Positions 37,421 to 49,691 of a DNA stretch of 64,000 bases are shown here, one piece after another (the stretch's first letter is position 1; the number at the start of each line of letters is the position of its first letter). Where the stretch lies: assembly GCF_000764305.2 (NCBI RefSeq), contig NW_025947080.1:124001-188000 (forward strand), written 5' to 3'. This stretch comes from Hyalella azteca (taxonomy: Eukaryota; Arthropoda; Malacostraca; Amphipoda; Hyalellidae). A program made the translations under genes and the position numbers. A model generated the notes under the pieces. That model ran no database searches. It was given only the letters and a program-made list of their open reading frames with translations, and was not told the origin of the DNA.

Positions 37421-38013
37421 AAATAGGCTAAAATTCATTTGAAAATAATTCATAATTTGGTTGAATCAATGCCTCGGAGAATTGAAGCTGTAACTTCCGT
37501 AAAATGTGGACCTAATCTTTTTAAAAATACTTCGTGTATTCATAAGGTGTTTCCCTTATTGTGTCTAACTCCTGTATATTTGCTACGAATTAATTAATTA
37601 CCCTATTAATGAGAAATATAATTTTAGGAATGTTTCTGAGAGACACGGAATAAATTTCGAATGGATAAGATTGCAAGGAGTACGATATAAACGAGGAGAA
37701 GCATCACATATTTCAGATGTGACGCATGCCAATAAAATAAAAATATCGTCAACAAGTTCCAAGAAGAAAACTCATCTGGCGTTAGTCATTTTAGAAGAAT
37801 ATGACTTACGTGCAATAAATTATTTCACTGTAACCCTTTTCTCCATCACGAGTGGGCGGCCAATATACCTACGGCGACGTCACCTACTATCACTTTCCAC
37901 TATTTTCACTTTCCGCTATTTTCCTGTGTACGTTGTTGCGTGACTGAATTTTATTGCAGAAACCTTCTTGGCTGCCGTTCCTGTTCTCACTAACAAAAAT
38001 TCTTTTGTTTCAG

Positions 38014-38097
38014 ATCTGCTATCCGCCGTTACGGAACTTATTCTTACCGGCTTTCCTCAACTGCTGGTTGGCCAAACATGCGCTCGAAAATATGTTT
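38014..38097 (+). CDS. SLO2: SLO2 channel exon: S4 region
   Basis: The 84-base exon, phase 0-0, encodes [20 protein letters not shown] followed by KHALENMF. [24 protein letters not shown] is almost invariant in Slo2 channels and covers the S3-S4 turn and the S4-like helix, which in this family has few of the voltage-sensing arginines seen in Kv channels. The acceptor tttgtttcag ends at 38013; the donor is gtgagt (38098). The open frame continues past the donor into the intron without conservation, so the longer ORF there is fortuitous. Confidence 0.95.
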
Positions 38098-40067
38098 GTG
38101 AGTATCTAGTTATATTTTTCCAATACCTAAAATTGCTGACTTATTTTATGGTTCAACGAAAAGCTCTAACAACCTCAAAAGTTTCAGGATTCTGTGACTT
38201 ACTCCATAGAGAACCTAATAGCTTTAAACTTTTCATGAACTTAATTGAGGAGTTTGACCTTGTCTATAGTTCTAAGAGCCCTGACCTCTTACAAAATCTC
38301 TTACGAAAGTCGGCTTCTCTAGAGATCTGGAAATGGTCTCTTTTATTGCCTCAGGATCGTAGAAACCATGACCTACTCTAGAAACCGGTGTATGGCCTTG
38401 ACTTTGTTCAACACACAAATTAACTAAAATTTTCATCCATGGGAAATTTGTAACTAATTAATTCATGCATAAAAAATAACTTTTTTTGCACAATCATCGA
38501 GACATTCAGACCATAAGACTTATCGACGAAGATGAATCAACAAAACCAAAAAATAAATCATAGATTCCCTCTTAGATCATTTATTAATAATTGCATGCCA
38601 GATCAAATCTCGTAACTTTCACTGTTCGTACTAAACTTTGATACATTCAAACAAAGTATTTACCTCCCAAAGAGAACACTTCGCACGTTATGTCTGAAGT
38701 TACGGAAGTGCTTCGTCACCATCGCGAAAAATTTCCACGGGTTGCACCATTAGGGCGAAGACTCTTGTTTTTATGGCGAAGATGAGAACTGATGGAAGAA
38801 ACTGCCATCTGATGGAAGGAACTCATGGAAGAAACTGCCATCTGAGCTCAAGAATGTAAAGGCTTCCGAGTTCGCTCAGGCAGGATAGAGAAAACGCGTT
38901 GCCTTGTTAAAATTTTTCGATTCGGTAAAACGAATATTCGGGGAGCAGCCGTGATCGATATTTCTATAACTGATAATTGCGCATAGTGTACAACGTTCTA
39001 ATCACAGAAAGATTGAGTGAAAAATTATTGTTATAAATGAAATTACTGAACTGCGTTAATAGTTATGTAGGTTCCCAGAACTTTACACAAATCTTAATTG
39101 AAAAAAGTAATTTAATAATTTATATAAAATAACATATTTACTTGAATGCAACTATTACATAGGTTATTGTTGATACGAAAGCACTCCACAAATCGAAAGA
39201 AAATTTTTTGTACCTCTAATTTAATTCGAATTCAGCGTTCTTACATGGAAATAACTAGCTTCAGAATTAATTAAGGTTTAAACAATATGTAATTAATTAC
39301 ATTTGAAATTTATTATTGATTAGACAAGAACTAATTTTTAATAAAGAAAACTGTTCTCTGAAGTATTTTAATTTCTTTTAGAAATTATTTATAATATTTT
39401 TTTGCAGTTTTGTTCTGCAATCGGTCCCAGTGTGGAGAGGCCAAAAGTTCTAAAAACAACAACTGTTGCAATTAGAAAGTTTTGTTGCCTGCCTGCAACC
39501 AACAAAACAAATTATGCGGAATGAGAGTGCCTATTTATTTTTTAATCGTTTAGTCCATATAAAATGATCGACGTGGTGTTTTTGAAATGCTATTTTCACA
39601 TTAAAAATTTGCTGGTCAAGTAAATATAATCAGCGTATTTTATTGCACATTGAGAAGATCATTATTAGAATTTTTGTGAAATCATTTTAATTCAAGTTAA
39701 TTAATTTGACGTTAGACTTCTCTCCTCTAACAGATTTACTTTATGTCACATTATATTTTAGTGGATCCCTGGAAATTGGTTCTGCCATCTACGTTAGAAA
39801 TATTGATTATAATTTTTCTTTCTCAACCATTTTGCGTTATTCCAAATATCATGTGGACACAATCGCATTCCTCATGATACTTGCTTTTCTCCTAAATTTA
39901 ATACTTCCATGTAATTTCTTCCTATTTAATTCTATTCACCTGTTATCCATGCCGTCATGTGTACGTCTCTTCAAATTTATCTTTGTAATAGTTATCACTC
40001 GAAAAAATGAGAGGCGCTTTGTCCAAATAACAATTCACTTCTTCCCCTTGTGGTTTTCATCCTGACC

Positions 40068-40215
40068 AGGGGCCATACTTTCATAAAAAGTTAAGAGATC
40101 GTAAGTTCATCAGCCAATCATTGACGGCCTTTCAAGCAAAATCCACCAATCATAGACAAGACAATAGAGCGTAAGTACTTACGTTCACTTAGCGAGTTTT
40201 GAAAGTATGGCCCCT
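40068..40215. mobile_element. Complete 148-bp MITE with 16-bp terminal inverted repeats
   Basis: It starts AGGGGCCATACTTTCA and ends with the perfect reverse complement TGAAAGTATGGCCCCT. The interior has no ORF. It shares most of its sequence with 10847-10987 (gagatcgtaagttcatcag, ccaatcattgacggcc, gcgtaagtacttacgttc). An inner palindrome, cgtaagtacttacg, lies near the right end. No transposase is encoded, so it is a non-autonomous DNA element of unknown superfamily. Confidence 0.87.
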
Positions 40216-41869
40216 AGTTGCCCGATAAAAGGGCGGTAAATTTATGCTGTGATCACATATGTGCTCGTGTTGTAAATTAGTATGTCACTATATAGACAAA
40301 ATAGCCCATTTTTCTCCCGAATGCTCGTTTTTCTTTCACATCGATCCTAATTTTAAAATAAGCAAGTAACATATTCGATCGTTTCTAATTTTTAAATTGT
40401 AAGTAACCCACTTGATCGACGTCCACCAGATGGGCACAGTAAATTTGTACACTCTTATTGACATAAGTTTACAAAACATTGGACCCTTCCTTCCATACTT
40501 TTTCAATAGCATTTCACAATATATCCTTAATAGATGATTTCTTTTTTTTCAGTCGCCTTTCCTCAGTTATTTATAAATTCACTATTTCCGTCAAAAACAT
40601 TTAAATTTTATTAATAAATTTCACTAACTGAACTATTCCATTCTCAAGACACATCATTAATTTTAACGATGCATTAATTCAAGATCTTTGGTGACCCTAA
40701 CACTCTGCTGGTGGGTTGTTCACATCTCGCGTACCGTAGACAAGCTTTGTTATTGTCCGGCAAATTCAGCGTTATTGGTTGCCCCGTCCTCATCGATCGG
40801 CTCACCCGCTTTGTAGATTGCTAGCTACGCGTTTATAACTTCGCTGTTTTTATTTCAACGCGCACCATGAAATGATGAAAGTGTAATTACTTTCAAGAAT
40901 GCAATGATATATAACTCGCGAGGGCGAACTACTCAAGGAAAAATACATAGAATTAACTTCTTTGGGTATCTTATGCACAATAATAAATTGAATTATGCGT
41001 TAAAAATGCCACTGCCCAGGTTTATTAGAATTTAAGTTCACGATTCAGAGTATTTTTGAGTAAAAAAATTCCCATGTATTGGTATTGAATGCAAATAAAG
41101 ATAAAGGGTTGACCGAATATCGCTTAGTGAATAAATTTCCTTCACGTTTAACGGTACTTCTGACAGGCCCAAAATTACTTTTAGGCTAATATCATTAACA
41201 TTAATTAATAATAAATTATTAATTAATAAGTATTAGCAATTGCCAAAATTATTTATTAAGGTTCAGAAATTCTATCCTTAATTCAATTTAATGATCTATA
41301 GAGCCTCTCATACTATAATAAATAAATAAATAACTACAAACTTCAATAAAAATTTCCCAATCATTACTCAATTTCTGGACAAATGAATTCCGTTAACTTA
41401 ATCCATCGACTTTTTACTCCGGAAACACATTTCTCTCATGACCCAGAAAAATGTCCCACTTTTACTAAAATTTGAACTCAAAAAAAAGAAAAAAATATCT
41501 AAAAAAAGAAATCGAGTTCCGGCTTGTGGCCGCACAGTCCGCAAGAGCAAAGTTATTTTGGCTAAAGGCCAAGTCTACGGAATTTTGTGGATCATTCATC
41601 ACAATTGTGGAGCAGAGACGCGAATCTTGAAAGCGCGAGTCGCCCGCAAACTGACCTCAATGGCACACTTACGAATAAGATTGCCATCTTGTAATTTATT
41701 TTACTGGCTTGACCTTTTGTTCGCCATTGACCTACTTTTCATTTGAATTTGTGCAAAATTATCAACTTTTAAGTATGGAACAAAACATCCAACCTCTCGT
41801 ATCATTCCATAACTTTAATTTGAATTGCTATTTAGACTTCAATGAGGGTTTTACTTCTTTTATAATTTC

Positions 41870-42235
41870 GAATTTTACGAAGCGATGCAAGATATTCAAA
41901 CTATTCCCGCACTAACCTTTCATGTTTCTAATATTGTAAATGAAATATTTTCATTGTTGAATTATTATGTCGACTTCTTAATGAGCGTTTTACTATTTGT
42001 ATAATTTCGAATTTTACGAAGCGATGCAAGATATTCAAATTATTCCCGTACTAACCTTTCATGTTTCTAATATTGTAAATGAAATACTTTCATTGTTGAA
42101 TTATTATGTAGACTTCTTAATGAGGGTTTTACTATTTGTATAATTTCGAATTTAACGAAGCGATGCAAGATATTCAAATTATTCCTGCACTAACCTTTCA
42201 TGTTTCGTATATAGTAAATGAAATATTTTCATTTA
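41870..42235. repeat. Triplicated block leading into the S5 exon
   Basis: Three units of about 130 bases with aattttacgaagcgatgcaa, gatattcaaattattcc and ctaacctttcatgtttctaa. The third unit runs directly into the acceptor of the exon at 42250, so the upstream acceptor region was copied, but without the AG itself. Confidence 0.85.
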
Positions 42236-42249
42236 AATTCTTTGTTCAG

Positions 42250-42344
42250 AATGACCTGCATCGGGCCATGCAGCGGTCACAGTCTGCGCTGAGCCAGCAG
42301 CTCATGATACTCAGTGCCACCTTCATGTGCCTAGTCTTTACCAG
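42250..42344 (+). CDS. SLO2: SLO2 channel exon: S5 helix, GC donor
   Basis: The exon encodes NDLHRAMQRSQSALSQQLMI followed by LSATFMCLVFT and two bases (ag). This is the S4-S5 linker and S5 helix. The next exon supplies the third base, giving AGT (Ser) and the family sequence LVFT-S-VCGIQH. The 5' splice site is AG|GCAAGT, a GC donor with an otherwise excellent consensus; no GT donor fits. Two further copies of the same AG|GCAAGT context occur in the intron (at 42411 and 42504). Using either would shift the frame (67 or 160 extra bases). Confidence 0.93.
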
Positions 42345-42600
42345 GCAAGTCATCTCAGTTATTACACCATTATTTCTTCAAAATACACCATTATTTGTTC
42401 AAAATTACCAGGCAAGTCTTCTCAGTTCTTACACCAATATTTCTTCAAAATACACCATTATTTGTTCAAAATTTTCACTTAAATTTATTTATCCTATTTA
42501 CCAGGCAAGTCTTTTCAGTTCTTACACCAATATTTCTTCAAAATACACCATTCTTTCTTCAAAATACACCAATATTTCTTCAAAAATTGTCACTCAAAAT
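42338..42600 (+). repeat. Tandem copies of the GC donor region
   Basis: Starting at the S5 exon's end, taccaggcaagtc plus ttctcagttcttacaccaat and tatttcttcaaaatacacc recurs at 42338, 42407 and 42499. Each copy holds AG|GCAAGT. Confidence 0.9.
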
Positions 42601-42863
42601 TATTTATCCCAATTCCGTTCTACATTCTAAGACGGGATTGCATGAATTTATTTGTCAGCTATTTCTCTTTTCAATAGAGATAGAGTGTTTTCTCTATCTC
42701 TAACTCAAAACTCTTTTCAATGGAGTTTTTCCAAGTGAGTCTGGAAACATTTTTTGGGCAGTTTTTTGTTCGAGTTCAATTCGGGTCAGTATTATTTTCT
42801 ACCTGAATTCTCTCTGTCTCCTTAGTAATATACCCTCTGCATTTGAAAAAATTTAATTTAATA

Positions 42864-42932
42864 TTCGTTATAATAATAATACTCGTTATAATAATAATAC
42901 TCGTTATAATAATAATACTCGTTATAATAAAA
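42864..42932. repeat. 18-base tandem repeat, about 4 copies
   Basis: Units of tcgttataataataatac. Confidence 0.88.
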
Positions 42933-44660
42933 TTAAAAACTGTAGTACAAAAATAATCACATGGTTCCGATTAGAGTCAAACGCAAGTAGAACGATATTA
43001 TATATTATTCATAGCCTGCAAATGCCATTTTTCGTTACGGTTGTCTCTTCATTAATTCAGTCTACATTTACATTTAGTAAAAGTTTCTCGACCAGGTGCA
43101 GCTCTTTATCAAAGAGCATTTCAGACTCTAAGTGGTCTGAAACTTTTCTTAAATTTTATTACTGAATTCTCCGCTACGAGGAATTGGATTTTACTAGAAA
43201 GTTTTCGTGCTTTAGGCTTTTTATGGTGTTATCCCGTTAAGTTGTGAAGTTAGCAATCAAGCTCCGGAAGATTGCGAATTTATTTCGTATGCTAATTAGA
43301 CCGATGATGGGTGAAAATACGCAAACTCCCACATGCGGTTTATTTGACCCACGAGCGTCATTGGTTATTTCTCCAGTATGTCAATAAGTCTTTAAAGTTT
43401 ACCCTTTCCAATTCTAAGTTTTATTTTATGTTTATGCATGTTTCTTTTATTTTATATCAGTGACATTCGGCATTCAATTTAGGATCTGTTAATTACAGTT
43501 ATTCCATCCAAATTTGGATAATTCATTTATTGTCATGGTTCGACCGCCAAAAACGTACGTGTGTTTTCAAGTTGAAACTCCACGAAAACTTGACAATTGC
43601 AAACAAAAATATTTTACCCTGAAGTGGTGTTGAATTTTGAACTTATGTATGACGTCACCTATTCAAAATATTTTTCCTATCTTCGTCATCAATATTTACT
43701 TCATAGTCCCGGACCTGGGGTAACATAGGCATTTCTTACCAAACATTTCTCATAATGTATGTAATCTTTTAATGGATAAAATGTCAGGGATAAACTCGGT
43801 GTCTGTTCCTATAAACTGTTTGATGAATAAATCGTCGAAAAAATTCTTTGTCTCCCCGGTTTTTTCTTGAACATCTTCCACTCTACTTTTAAATTTAGAC
43901 TGTTAACATTACCGTGCTGAAATCAAAACCAGACTGTGTGACTGTTTGTTTACAAAAACGATATTTTTTTCGACCGTTGCTGGTTGTCATAATAAAATGT
44001 TCCTTGTTGAAACTCGCGTCGCGTGCATTCTCACGTGAGCATTTTACATCAGGTAAACTAGGTTTTAATCGTCTCGCAGATCTTATTGGATTAGGACTGA
44101 TTATAATACTGTAAGTGAAAAATAATACAAAGTTGTACTTTGGTTTTCCTCATTACTGTCATCAATAACAGTTAATTTTATAAGGTTGATTTTGACCTCT
44201 TTCGTGAGTTATCCTTTTCAATCGATTCTTTACAAACTTGAAATTGCCTCAACAATTTTCATTGATTTAATTAGTGGTCTTCGAAGGCGAAAAAATGCGA
44301 CAAATTGTCTTACTCTGTCTGAATTTTATACGCTGTCTCTATATACTTAATAGTAACTATGAATTTTCTTACTAGTCTTGCCTGAACAGAATTCAAAATA
44401 AAAACAATATGTTGCAACTCCCCTCTTATATACTTTTCTGACTGTTACCATAAGATCATAGATAATTTTCTTTTTATCTTGAATAAATTGTCCGATGTTT
44501 ACATTACTTAAAACCTGTTTCTTCAATTTAAAAAGCAAGATGAAACACTTCGATAGAGTTCCTCACATATCAAGCATTAATTTTTGAGTCAAGGGAAAAG
44601 AATTTTCGAACCTTCAGCGCGATGGTAATGAGTTCTACCCGGTTGACGCGAGGGAAACCT

Positions 44661-45551
44661 GCGGGAATTACCTCTAACAAATCTGACGGGATTGATTAAT
44701 TCCTAAGGAACAAATACGACAGAGGTTCTAAATCAGCACTGTTTATCTCAGTACATCGAGAGTTCAAAAAAAGATATTCTGCTTACGTGAAAATTAAAAA
44801 AAAAATGAAATATTCACGTACGAAAATATTATAATTTTCGAGCTTCCCGTAAAAGGATCAATAGTCGATCATAAAAAAGGATGCATTATTATTCAGCTGT
44901 CTGGCTAATTATTCTTTTATGATGCGGTATGAAGACGAAGAACACAATTTACGGAGCACGTTCCATTACATTTTGAAATATGCATTTACTAATATAGTTC
45001 AGATGAAAATTTAACTAGCCAATTATTTATTTTCAAAATTCCATTACTTATTTTCGACAATCGGGATTTTTTCTAACTAATAAACCGGCGGGAATTACCT
45101 CTAACAAATAAACCGCCGGGAATTATCTCTAGAAAATTAACCGGCGGGAATTACCTCTAACAAATAAACCGGCGGAAATTACCTATAACAAATAAACCCG
45201 CGGGAATTACCTCTAACAAATAAACCGGCGGGAATTACCTCTAACAAATAAACCGCCGGGAATTATCTCTAGAAAATTAACCGGCGGGAATTACCTCTAA
45301 CAAATCTGACGGGATTGATTAATTCCTAAGGAACAAATACGACAGAGGTTCTAAATCAGCACTGTTTATCTCAGTACATCGAGAGTTCAAAAAAAGATAT
45401 TCTGCTTACGTGAAAATTAAAAAAAAAATGAAATATTCACGTACGAAAATATTATAATTTTCGAGCTTCCCGTAAAATGATCAATAGTCGATCATAAAAA
45501 AGGATGCATTATTATTCAGCTGTCTGGCTAATTATTCTTTTATGATGCAGT
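44661..45551. repeat. Near-identical 268-bp duplication flanking a 27-base array
   Basis: 44661-44928 and 45284-45551 are almost identical (differences such as aaaagg/aaaatg near the end). Between them, 45084-45300 holds about eight units of aaaccggcgggaattacctc then taacaa. The second copy ends at an N (45552). Sequence after the N (45553-45740) resembles 44950-45090, so a larger unit may have been duplicated or mis-assembled. Confidence 0.88.
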
Positions 45552-45792
45552 NGCGGGAATTACCTCTAACAAATAAACCGGTGGGAGTGCACGTTCCATT
45601 ACAAGGGAACGTTTAAGGTGCATGTTCATTGCATTTTGTAATATGCATTTGCTAATATAGTTTAAAGGAAAATTTGCGTAATCAATTATTTATTTTTAAA
45701 ATTTCGTTAATTTTTTTCGACACTCGAAATTTTTTCTAAACTATCCGAATTGTTAATAATATTTTGATCAGAAATCGTCTCGTCTTCTGCAG

Positions 45793-45976
45793 TGTCTGCG
45801 GCATCCAGCACTTCCAGAGAGCTGGTCATCGGGACCTTAACTTATTCCAAGCTGTTTACTATGTCATAGTCACTTTTTCAACGGTGGGCTACGGGGACTA
45901 TGTCCCTGATATCTGGCCCTCCCAGCTCTTCATGGTCATCATGATATGTGTGGCGCTCATCGTATTACCAACTCAG
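45793..45976 (+). CDS. SLO2: SLO2 channel exon: pore loop, selectivity filter and S6
   Basis: The exon begins [20 protein letters not shown], continues through the pore helix VYYVIVTF and the K+ selectivity filter STVGYGD, then YVPDIWPSQ and the S6 helix [17 protein letters not shown]. The GYG signature and the PxxWPSQ and ICVALIVLP motifs identify a Slo2 potassium channel without ambiguity. The acceptor is cttctgcag (ends 45792) and the donor gtaaaa (45977). The length is one base plus 61 codons, ending phase 0. All expected key residues of the pore are intact. Confidence 0.97.
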
Positions 45977-46785
45977 GTAAAACTAATTTGTAACTTCTGC
46001 TATTTAATTTGTAATAATTTAAATATAATTCTAAATAACTATTTTGGAACTTTTTCTTCTGCGATTTAATTTTTAACAATTGAAATATAATTCTAAATTT
46101 AATATTAAATAAATTGTAACGTTTGCGTGTAATTTTGCCTGTATTTCTTCCTAGCTTTGTAGGAGGTAGATCTACTGTGATCCGAGCCCAATACCATGGA
46201 ACGCTTAAAAACTGCAAATAAAAGAAAAACAATGAACATCTTAGTCACGCCACTAAAATATAAATGGTATTCGGAGTTGAAACCTGCGCTGCAGTGAGTT
46301 CCTCTGGAGTGCTCATTTCATGCGCTACAACAAGGGCTACAAACGAATAAACTTTGCAAAATTGATAGATATTTCTGCGATCTATGCTCCAAATTCTTGC
46401 AGTGACCTATAAAAATATTTATAGCATTTTATGACTAAACTAATTAAGGTGATATTAAATGTTTTCCTGCATAAATTACGTGAAAATCTTATGAAATATT
46501 AATTTTATTTCATGGTTATAAGACGCACAATATGAGAAGTATTTTGTGGTCTCTCACATTTGATCGAGTATATCGAGCGCCATCTTGAGAAAGGCAGATT
46601 AGATAAACTCTTCTTCAAAGCCATTGCCAACTCTCGCAGGCCAGCTTATGAAATTACTGACAATTGTGCCACAATAAAACGTTAATTTTCATTTATATAT
46701 CTATGCAAGGCTTGCAAAAAAAATCCAAACCCTGGGAGATATTCATTCGCAGCAGCGACACTGTCCACCTAAACGAATAAACGCC

Positions 46786-46833
46786 CCAGCGCCGTTAAAC
46801 GCCCCAGCGCCGTTAAACGCCCCAGCGCCGTGA
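46786..46833. repeat. 17-base GC-rich repeat, three copies
   Basis: Units of aacgccccagcgccgtt in an otherwise AT-rich intron. Confidence 0.88.
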
Positions 46834-47307
46834 CCCTAAAACTCTATACAAATTTCCAATCGATGCAGCAGACAGCATCATGTCACCCATAGAAAAGACA
46901 CTACCCATGTATAGAAAAAATTCTCTAATGTTATCATTAATTCGCTGTAAAATAAAGTCCGACAAGCAAAACTCAAATCCTCGATTAATAAGTTACGTAG
47001 AAATTATAATGTTAAACAGGAAATGAAGTTTAGGGTAAATGCATCGTTATAATAAGCGGTGCATATTAAGTGTTTATAAAATGCGTTGAATTATTTTGTG
47101 TATTCTCAATAATTTCATACCTGATCTCCGATTAAATTTTGCTGATATTTTCTTTTCGTATCGGAATTTACAATATTATTATGTATCATTAATGCCTTCA
47201 ATTAAATTTAATAATCACTTTTATTATGTATAAATGATATCATCAGCGTTATATATAATCTTATGCATTTTTTTCAACACGGCATTTGGGAATGTCGGTT
47301 GATCACA

Positions 47308-47495
47308 TCTGAAATGTTGTTATCAGCGTATTTACCAGAAAATAAAGCAGTCATTATCAGCAAAATCAACAGAAAATAGAGCACTGTTATTATCAGCGAA
47401 ATTACCAGAAAATCAAGCAATGTAATTATCAGCGAAATCACCAGAAAATAGAGAAATGTTATCATCAGCAAAATTAACAGAAAAGAAATAAGTTT
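47308..47495. repeat. About 36-base tandem repeat, five copies
   Basis: Units contain atcagcgaaatcaccagaaa then atagagcaatgttatt, with substitutions. Confidence 0.85.
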
Positions 47496-47699
47496 TTCGC
47501 AATTAATAATGAAGTTGTTCAATAGTCTACGGAAAATACTCCGAATATTTAATTACTCCAATGGGATGACACAGCCAATGAGGCTCTTATGTCTATTGAT
47601 TCGTTGAGTGTATCGATGCACTTTTATCAGTTCTAACTTCGATTAAGGTTTAAATGATCTATATTTAAGTGAAACAACTTTTGTGATAATTAATTTTTG

Positions 47700-48283
47700 C
47701 ATTGCTCGTGTTTCGCAGTTTGAGTTGATGGCGTTCATATGGATGGAACGTGCGAGATTGGGCTAATCTTTACCCAGAATATTCAATTAATTTTTAAACA
47801 AACTATATATAAATAAAACAAATTTTGCGATAATTAATTTTTACATTGTTCGTGTGTGGCAGTTTGAGCTGATGGCGTTCATATGGATGGAACGCGCAAA
47901 CCTGGGCTCATCTTTATTCAATATATTCAATTAATTTTTAAACAAACTATATATAAATAAAACAACTTTTGTTATATTAATTTTTATATTGTTCGTGTTT
48001 CGCAGTTTGAGCAGCTGGCGTTCACATGGATGGAACGCGAATTATTTTAAATTAAATTAAAGTTTAAATGAACTATATTTAAATAAAACATCTTAACATC
48101 TTTTATCAAAATTAATTTTTGTATTGCTCGTGTGTGGCAGTTTGAGCAGCTGGCGTTCATATGGATGGAACTCGCAAACCTGGGCTCATCTTTACCCAAT
48201 ATATTCAATTAATTTTTAATCAAACTATATATAAATAAAACAACTTTTGTTATATTAATTTTTATATTGTTCGTGTTTCGCAG
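47700..48283 (+). repeat. Four extra copies of the RCK1 exon acceptor and 5' end
   Basis: Four copies of the acceptor and first part of the next exon lie in tandem, with exon-like starts at 47719, 47863, 48006 and 48141; the real exon starts at 48284 (spacing about 135-144 bases). Each reads FELMAFIWMER or [15 protein letters not shown] sequence in the correct phase after a cag, then runs into a stop within 15 to 24 codons. None has a donor or the rest of the exon. Copies 2 and 4 share gtgtgtggcag, and copies 3 and 5 share gtgtttcgcag, which points to duplication of a two-unit block. Confidence 0.92.
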
Positions 48284-48448
48284 TTTGAGCAGCTGGCGTT
48301 CACATGGATGGAACGTAAGAAATTAGGCGGGAGTTACTCGGCGCACCGCGCGCAGAGTGAGAAGCACGTGGTGGTGTGCAGCACCAACCTCCAGGCCGAC
48401 GCAATAATGGATTTTCTCAATGAGTTTTACGCACATCCTCATTTACAA
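48284..48448 (+). CDS. SLO2: SLO2 channel exon: S6-RCK1 linker and start of RCK1
   Basis: This phase 0-0 exon of 55 codons encodes [20 protein letters not shown] followed by [20 protein letters not shown] and [15 protein letters not shown]. It carries the gating linker and the first beta strand and helix of the RCK1 (regulator of K+ conductance) domain, which binds ions and opens the pore. The acceptor is gtgtttcgcag (ends 48283) and the donor gtaaga (48449). The acceptor and the first 30 or so bases are repeated four more times upstream. The donor continues directly into a minisatellite built on its own sequence. Confidence 0.96.
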
Positions 48449-48885
48449 GTAAGATAATATGATTAAATGTAAGATAATATGCTAAAGTGTAAGATATTAT
48501 GCTAAGGTGTAAGATAATATGCTAAGGTGTAAGATAATATGCTAATTGTATAATATGCTGAAGTGCAAGATAGTACAGTGAATTGTAAGATAACATGCTA
48601 AAGTATAAGATAATATGCTAAAGTATAAGATAATATGCTGAAGTGTAAGACAGTGTGCTAAGGTGTAAGATAGTATGCTAAAGTATAAGATAGTATGTTA
48701 AAGTGTAAGATAGTTTGCTGAAGTGTAAGACAGTATGCTAAAGTGTAAGATAGTATGCTATAGTGTAAGATAGTTTGCTGAAGTGTAAGACAGTATGCTA
48801 AAGTGTAAGATAGTATGCTAAAGTGTAAGATAGTATGCTGAAGTGTAAGATAGTATGCTGAAGTGTAAGATAACATGTTGATGAG
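48449..48885. repeat. Minisatellite built on the exon donor sequence
   Basis: Roughly twenty-odd copies of a unit of about 20 bases resembling gtgtaagatagtatgctaaa start at the splice junction itself. The true donor, gtaagataatatg, matches the unit, so the intron begins with a run of near-copies of its own 5' splice site. Confidence 0.88.
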
Positions 48886-49691
48886 GAACTACCTCTGCCA
48901 CTAGAGAAACTCTCTCATACAGGTTAAGTTCATATAAAGCACTGAGTTATCGCACAAATATATCAAGAACTGGTATGTACAGTGACATGTGGAAAGTCCT
49001 TACCAGTGCGTAACTAAAACATGAATGAACTTACGATTGAATTGATGAAAACCTCAAGTCCGGAAAAGTCTGAATGAATACGCAAAACTCTAATCGCAAA
49101 CTAAATAACTAAATGACTAAAAATGATAAATTCTGATTTGTAGAAATTGATACTAATTTCTTAATATTGTTGAGATGTACTATAATATGTTAATATGTAA
49201 GATACTGTGAAAAGATATAAGATAATATGCAAAGGTGCCTAGATATTACATTTAAGATAGTATGTTAAGGTGTTAGATAATATTACATATAAAAACATGC
49301 CAGGAAATTCCGTCTCGGATTACATCAATGAAGGCTGTGCACATATGCGAAGTGATGTTTTATTACAAACTTCCATTGAGTAAGATGTGACGTACATTAG
49401 GCGATTTTTGCATTTATTGTTTGTATTCAATATGATGTTATTTCCCTAGCGGATTTTTTCGTTTAAAAACTCTTTTTGTGCTTTAATTCCTGTATAGATT
49501 TTTTTCATTTTCAAGTTGAATAATTGAGAGTTTTGCATATTTTCGTATACAAACGTATTGTGTTCATCAAAATTGATCGAAAATCGTTAAAATTAGGAGC
49601 ATCTCTTTGAGTTCTATAAAAAAGTGAATCTTTTTGTATATGAATCTATTGTTTGTCATTTGCTTGATTTCGTTGAAAAAAATAACCTGTC

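Noticed and set aside
41438..41746. 102-codon ORF with a lysine run
   Set aside because: No recognisable family, inside an intron whose flanking exons already join in frame, and no exon-like borders.
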